Source: CADEDV01 sp964596345 (lineage in GTDB: Bacteria > Bacteroidota > Bacteroidia > Chitinophagales > Chitinophagaceae). From it: a DNA stretch of 64,000 nt. The notes beneath the pieces were generated by a model. It worked only from the letters and a program-made list of their open reading frames with translations. It was not told the origin of the DNA and made no database searches. Below are positions 60,612-64,000 of the stretch, piece after piece. How positions within the stretch are numbered: the first letter of the stretch is position 1; each line of letters starts with the position of its first letter. The stretch is from positions 256,037-320,036 of the forward strand of contig CAZQSZ010000008.1 in assembly GCA_964596345.1 (NCBI GenBank). The letters are read 5' to 3'. The translations under genes were made by a program, and so were the position numbers.

Positions 60612-61406
60612 TTATTGATAGTGATAACTGATATTCTTTGTTTGTATTGGTTTTCCCGGAATGGTTTCAGTCAGTACTGCCGACGCCGGCAGTATCTTAT
60701 CATTATAGACATAGTTATATTCTTTTGTCCGCTCCGGCTGGTTATTCCTGTCAAACGATTCTTCCTTGCTGGTATTTTTAGGTGATGGTGTAATGAGTAT
60801 CATCCATAGAAAATCCCTGGCCGCAAAAAGCGGGTTGGTTTTATTATCGAACACAGACCGGGTAGTTCCATCAGGACTTAGCCCGTCGGGAGATAAGGGA
60901 TCTGCGGAAAATAATTGTGTGCGCCGGATATTCCCGGAAGCATCATAGATAAAGCTACTTTTGTAGAACGGTGTTACCTGGTTGCCTGACACAAAAAACA
61001 CCGATACCGACTTCAGAAAACCATTCAGGTATTCATAATCTGTATATGCCAGTGCATCGTTTTGCAAAGTTCGTATCTGCACCCGGGTAAGTTCTTCACC
61101 AGTATAAACAGGCGTGAACTTCACCCCGGCGTCATTCACAATTTCAATTATTCTTTTATCCGCCGTATAGCTGACCGTATATCTTGTTGTATCATCCGGT
61201 GAGCCTTCATTGGCAACAGCCGCTTTTTTAATGCTGCCGTCCGTATTATATTCAAAACTGATAAATCCATCTTCTCCGGACCTGCTTTTGAATTTTGTTG
61301 CCGTAGTGGGTGGAGTTGTGCCATTGGAGTATTCTTTCTTACAGGCTGCCAGGAGCAACAGGCCTGTTGTCAGCAGGAACAGCACTGCCTTTCTCGTTTG
61401 CTTCAT
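60612..61406 (-). CDS. Lipoprotein with RHS/DUF4595-like repeats
   Basis: The 264-residue lipoprotein (lipid cysteine C22, LLAAC) contains beta-hairpin units with Y-D or F-E-Y-N starts (FISFEYNTDGSIKKAAV, SFIYDASGNIRRTQLF, TDYEYLNGFLKSVSVF) similar to YD/RHS or DUF4595-type repeats. A small internal duplication, LSPDGLSPDG, is visible. The function is unknown. It diverges from the di-haem peroxidase gene. Confidence 0.7.
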   Translation of the reverse strand: MKQTRKAVLFLLTTGLLLLAACKKEYSNGTTPPTTATKFKSRSGEDGFISFEYNTDGSIKKAAVANEGSPDDTTRYTVSYTADKRIIEIVNDAGVKFTPVYTGEELTRVQIRTLQNDALAYTDYEYLNGFLKSVSVFFVSGNQVTPFYKSSFIYDASGNIRRTQLFSADPLSPDGLSPDGTTRSVFDNKTNPLFAARDFLWMILITPSPKNTSKEESFDRNNQPERTKEYNYVYNDKILPASAVLTETIPGKPIQTKNISYHYQ

Positions 61407-61592
61407 ACATAAGGTTTAAAGAATGAACCGTAAATATCAGCCGGAGAAAAAAATCTAATTATCCCGCGATGACGTGAAAATTCCCGGCTTTTACCGGTAT
61501 GATAGAGGAGCCGGTGAAGATTAAAAAATGATATATTTAAACTATGACCGGTAAATGCCTTCTCAGGCTCCGCCATCATTAAAACAACCACT

Positions 61593-62753
61593 ATGCTCCG
61601 TAACCGAACCTCATGGGTAATCCCGGTACTGCCGGTCATTGTTTCCCTGGCTGGTTTTTATTCCTGTTCAAAAAAAGATACTGCAACGCCGGTTGACCCC
61701 CTGGCAGCGTTGAACCTTCCTGCCAATGCATTCAGCTATGCTGTGCAGCCATTGCCTGCTTTTTTTGGCGCACCCGTTGTGAATAACCAGGATAATAATC
61801 CTGCCAGCAACCCGGTAACTGATTGGGGTGCCACATTGGGCCGTGTCTTATTTTACGATAAAGTGCTTTCCATTAATAATACGGTTGCCTGTGCCAGTTG
61901 TCATATTCAAAATCTTGGCTTTTCAGATACAGCCCGGCTGAGTAAAGGTTTTAACGGCGGACTCACCGGCCGGAACTCGATGTCACTGATCAATGCCCGG
62001 TATTATGCCAATGGAAGATTCTTCTGGGATGAAAGAGCCGCTACATTAGAGATACAAACATTAACACCGGTACAGGACCATGTAGAGATGGGTATGAACC
62101 TGGATACATTGGTCAACCGCCTAAAAACAAAAACACATTACCCGGTATTATTTGAAAAAGCGTTTGGTTCGCCTGTTATCAGCAGTGATAAGATTGCAGC
62201 AGCATTAGCACAGTTTGTCCGTTCTATTATTTCCTACCGCTCTAAATTTGATGCCGGTCGTGCACAAATCACGCCGCCGCAAAACCCGGTACAAACACCC
62301 TATCCCAATTTCACCGCTGAAGAAAATCTTGGCAAGCAATTATTCTTCGGGCCACTCACCGCCTGTGCCACTTGTCATACGGCCGAAACATTTACAGCTC
62401 CCGGTGATCGTAACAATGGCCTGGATAACCCGGCTGTTGATTTGGGTGTCGGGGGTGTAGTCAACAATCCGGCAAGAGTTGGCAATTTCAAAGCACATAG
62501 CTTAAAGAGTATTGCCCTTACAGCACCGTATATGCATGATGGCCGTTTTAAAACCCTGGAAGAAGTGGTGGAACATTATAACTCAGGAGTACAGCCACAT
62601 CCCAACCTGGCGCCGCAACTGCGTAACCCGGATGGCACGCCCAAACGGTTAAATCTTACGGTTGCAGAAAAAGCAGCGTTGGTGGCGTTCTTAAAAACAC
62701 TGACCGATACGGCACTCAGTACAGATGAAAAATTCAGCAACCCCTTTAAATAA
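61593..62753 (+). CDS. Di-haem cytochrome c peroxidase / MauG-family lipoprotein
   Basis: The 386-residue protein has a lipoprotein-type signal (cysteine C25, FYSC) and two CXXCH motifs: C100-AS-C103-H104 and C258-AT-C261-H262. Between them lie the family blocks GRNSMSLINARY and FFWDERAATLEIQTLTPVQDHVEMG. The distal-haem Met region (MHDGRFKTLEEVVEHYN) is present. It either reduces H2O2 with periplasmic electrons or acts like MauG. It is a lipid-anchored protein in the periplasm or outer membrane. Confidence 0.93.
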   Translation: MLRNRTSWVIPVLPVIVSLAGFYSCSKKDTATPVDPLAALNLPANAFSYAVQPLPAFFGAPVVNNQDNNPASNPVTDWGATLGRVLFYDKVLSINNTVACASCHIQNLGFSDTARLSKGFNGGLTGRNSMSLINARYYANGRFFWDERAATLEIQTLTPVQDHVEMGMNLDTLVNRLKTKTHYPVLFEKAFGSPVISSDKIAAALAQFVRSIISYRSKFDAGRAQITPPQNPVQTPYPNFTAEENLGKQLFFGPLTACATCHTAETFTAPGDRNNGLDNPAVDLGVGGVVNNPARVGNFKAHSLKSIALTAPYMHDGRFKTLEEVVEHYNSGVQPHPNLAPQLRNPDGTPKRLNLTVAEKAALVAFLKTLTDTALSTDEKFSNPFK

Positions 62754-62807
62754 AAATGTCTCAGACCTTACTCCCGGAAAAAATTTAGTTTTACAAAAAC
62801 CCTTTTT

Positions 62808-63755
62808 GTGAAATTCATTACCTGTATTTTCCCGGTAGTATTCTTTTTCAATTCAGTTGCACAAAAAACCGAAGCCTATTATGATTTCGACTGGAAACCC
62901 TGCCAGCCCACCGAGGCCCGGTTTTACAGTACCTTAGAAAAAACGGATAGTGGCTGGCTGCGATATGATTATTTTATGGGCAACCTGCAATTACAGATGA
63001 AAGCTCTCTATAAGGACAAGGACTGTAAAATAAAGAACGGCTATGCCACCTGGTATTATGCCAACGGTAATATTTCCATGATGGGGAATATGATCAACGA
63101 TAAACAGGAAGGCGTTTGTTTGTCTTTTCACTCTAATGGTATGATCGCCGATTCAGCCAATTTTCATCTCGGCAGGCCCGTGGGTGTCAGAATGAGATGG
63201 CATCGCAATGGTTATCCTTCCGATTCTATTGATCATGTTAATGACAGCACAGATGTACAAGTCAGCTGGTTTGATGATGGTGCACCCGCAGCCGGAGGGT
63301 ATTGGGTGAACGGAAAAAAGAATGGCAAATGGAAATACTTTCACCGCAACGGCACTGTTGCCGGTATCGTGGTCTATGAGAAGGATAAAGAGATAACACA
63401 GGAATATTTTAAGGAAGATGGCAGCCCGGAAAAAAATGTTGCCGCAGCAAATACCGAAGCCCGTTTTGCTAAAGGCGGTGATGAGGGATGGCTAAAATAT
63501 TTGTACAAAAATTTATACTGGCCCAGGGACCTCAAGTTCGGTAACGGCTCCACAGCAACCGTTGGCATTAGTTTTATTATTGACGAAGAGGGGAAAGTGG
63601 AAAATGTATTTGTGTCCACTCCCTTTCACCCGGAATTTGATAAGATCGCTGTAAGGATCATTTCGGAAAGCCCCAAATGGATACCGGCTGTGGACCACAA
63701 CCGGAAAGTAAAAGCCTACCGCCGCCAACCCGTTACATTTTCGCAGGAAGAATAA
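62808..63755 (+). CDS. Secreted MORN-repeat / TonB-C-domain protein
   Basis: The GTG start at 62808 gives 315 residues with a signal peptide (about 1-18, ending SVAQ). Residues 70-195 hold MORN-like repeats (GYATWYYANGNISMMGNMIND, WVNGKKNGKWKYFHRNGTVAG), as in YwqK-type proteins. The last 90 residues form a TonB C-terminal domain (TVGISFIIDEEGKVENVFVSTPFHPEFDKIAVRII). The function is unknown. The domain pair is common in Bacteroidota. Confidence 0.82.
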   Translation: MKFITCIFPVVFFFNSVAQKTEAYYDFDWKPCQPTEARFYSTLEKTDSGWLRYDYFMGNLQLQMKALYKDKDCKIKNGYATWYYANGNISMMGNMINDKQEGVCLSFHSNGMIADSANFHLGRPVGVRMRWHRNGYPSDSIDHVNDSTDVQVSWFDDGAPAAGGYWVNGKKNGKWKYFHRNGTVAGIVVYEKDKEITQEYFKEDGSPEKNVAAANTEARFAKGGDEGWLKYLYKNLYWPRDLKFGNGSTATVGISFIIDEEGKVENVFVSTPFHPEFDKIAVRIISESPKWIPAVDHNRKVKAYRRQPVTFSQEE

Positions 63756-63759
63756 AAAA

Positions 63760-63866
63760 GCCACGAATCACCACAATCACACTACTAAGAACTCTCTCAT
63801 TCGTGCAATTCGTGTCACCTGCCTGCCGGTAGGCAGGTTCGTGGCCAATATAATTGTGGCTAACCC
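63760..63866. repeat. Extragenic repeat copy C, with palindrome
   Basis: CCACGAATCACCACAATCACA and ATTCGTGCAATTCGTGTC flank unrelated bases. Then come CACCTGCCTGCCGGTAGGCAGG, TTCGTGGCC and ATTGTGGCTAACCC. The order matches copy B. It fills the gap between the MORN/TonB-C gene and the converging htpG fragment. Confidence 0.75.
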
Positions 63867-64000
63867 TTATCCCATCACTTCCACACTCCGCTGCACAAAG
63901 GCCGTCAGGTCTGCGCCCTTCAGTAAACCCTGCGCCAGCATCGCTAAATCAAAAGTTTGCTTCGCCATCGCTGTTTGCTGTGCTTCATCAGCAGCTAAGA
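63867..64000 (-). CDS. htpG: Probable HtpG (Hsp90) C-terminus, partial
   Basis: The window cuts this gene at its right edge. The minus-strand end reads (in frame) FDLAMLAQGLLKGADLTAF followed by VQRSVEVMG and a TAA stop at 63869-63867. This matches the last helix of Bacteroidota HtpG, a cytosolic Hsp90 chaperone. Only 44 residues are visible, so the assignment rests on a short match, and the rest lies beyond 64000. Confidence 0.7.
   Translation of the reverse strand, partial: LAADEAQQTAMAKQTFDLAMLAQGLLKGADLTAFVQRSVEVMG

Overview
The window looks like the chromosome of a free-living Bacteroidota, most likely class Chitinophagia (Chitinophagaceae or a close relative). The evidence is the set of Bacteroidota-specific families (DUF5606, DUF5777, SusC-type motifs, LytS/LytTR pairs with PF06580 kinases, the cytoplasmic DinB/DUF1801/SRPBCC set), the many -7 boxes of the form TAnnTTTG, the near absence of Shine-Dalgarno sequences, and moderate base composition. 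I saw no tRNA, rRNA, CRISPR array, prophage or transposase, so this is core-like sequence with lineage-specific pockets.

Layout. 1-8.4 kb: repair and replication (uvrB, a small membrane protein, polA), a sterol-desaturase-like hydroxylase, then a tight DsbA-like / 6-phosphofructokinase II / group III truncated haemoglobin run. 8.4-16.3 kb: a DUF1579 lipoprotein, a periplasmic rhodanese, and a long minus-strand island of small proteins (MDR oxidoreductase, PD40 protein, DUF1801, DinB, two SRPBCC, VOC, NTF2-like lipoprotein, DUF1761). 16.3-20.7 kb: a LytS/LytTR pair and a membrane protein that joins an RnfD/NqrB-like domain to DUF2330. 20.7-25.6 kb: an ECF sigma module with a membrane partner and two periplasmic proteins, next to a TonB-dependent-receptor-like barrel. 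25.7-33.4 kb: DUF5606, an M3 peptidase, Fur and SCO back to back with MerC, a GH25 lysozyme and small envelope proteins. 33.4-39.4 kb: a second LytS/LytTR pair, UvrD helicase and a 517-residue protein of unknown function.

39.4-39.8 kb is non-coding and holds a strong promoter, three copies of a short motif and two intrinsic terminators. I read it as a gene for a small RNA of about 160 nt. 40.4-47.6 kb is the most unusual protein-coding locus: two divergent operons around a regulatory region rich in TGAC/GTCA. One encodes a Tat-exported ferredoxin with NrfD-type quinol oxidoreductase, a periplasmic anchored protein and a monohaem cytochrome c. The other encodes two lipoproteins with CX4CH haem motifs and an outer-membrane barrel (DUF5777). 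No catalytic reductase subunit is present. I infer an electron-transfer chain running from the quinone pool through the periplasm toward the outer membrane.

47.6-64 kb: an AraC regulator, Na+/H+ antiporter, OmpA lipoprotein, Tet-type MFS exporter, GTP-PEP carboxykinase, AspT-like transporter, Spx/ArsC-like protein, CmoA, a membrane methyltransferase, NifU-type protein, saccharopine-dehydrogenase-like protein, a di-haem peroxidase lipoprotein, a MORN/TonB-C protein and the C-terminus of probable HtpG at the right edge. Copies of an extragenic element built from TTCGTG..GTGGC words and a CCTGCCGGCAGG palindrome lie at 58.4, 59.2-59.4 and 63.8 kb.

A genome-style pattern also emerges: several genes have a TAnnTTTG promoter box ending only 1 to 8 bases before the start codon, which predicts leaderless or nearly leaderless mRNAs.
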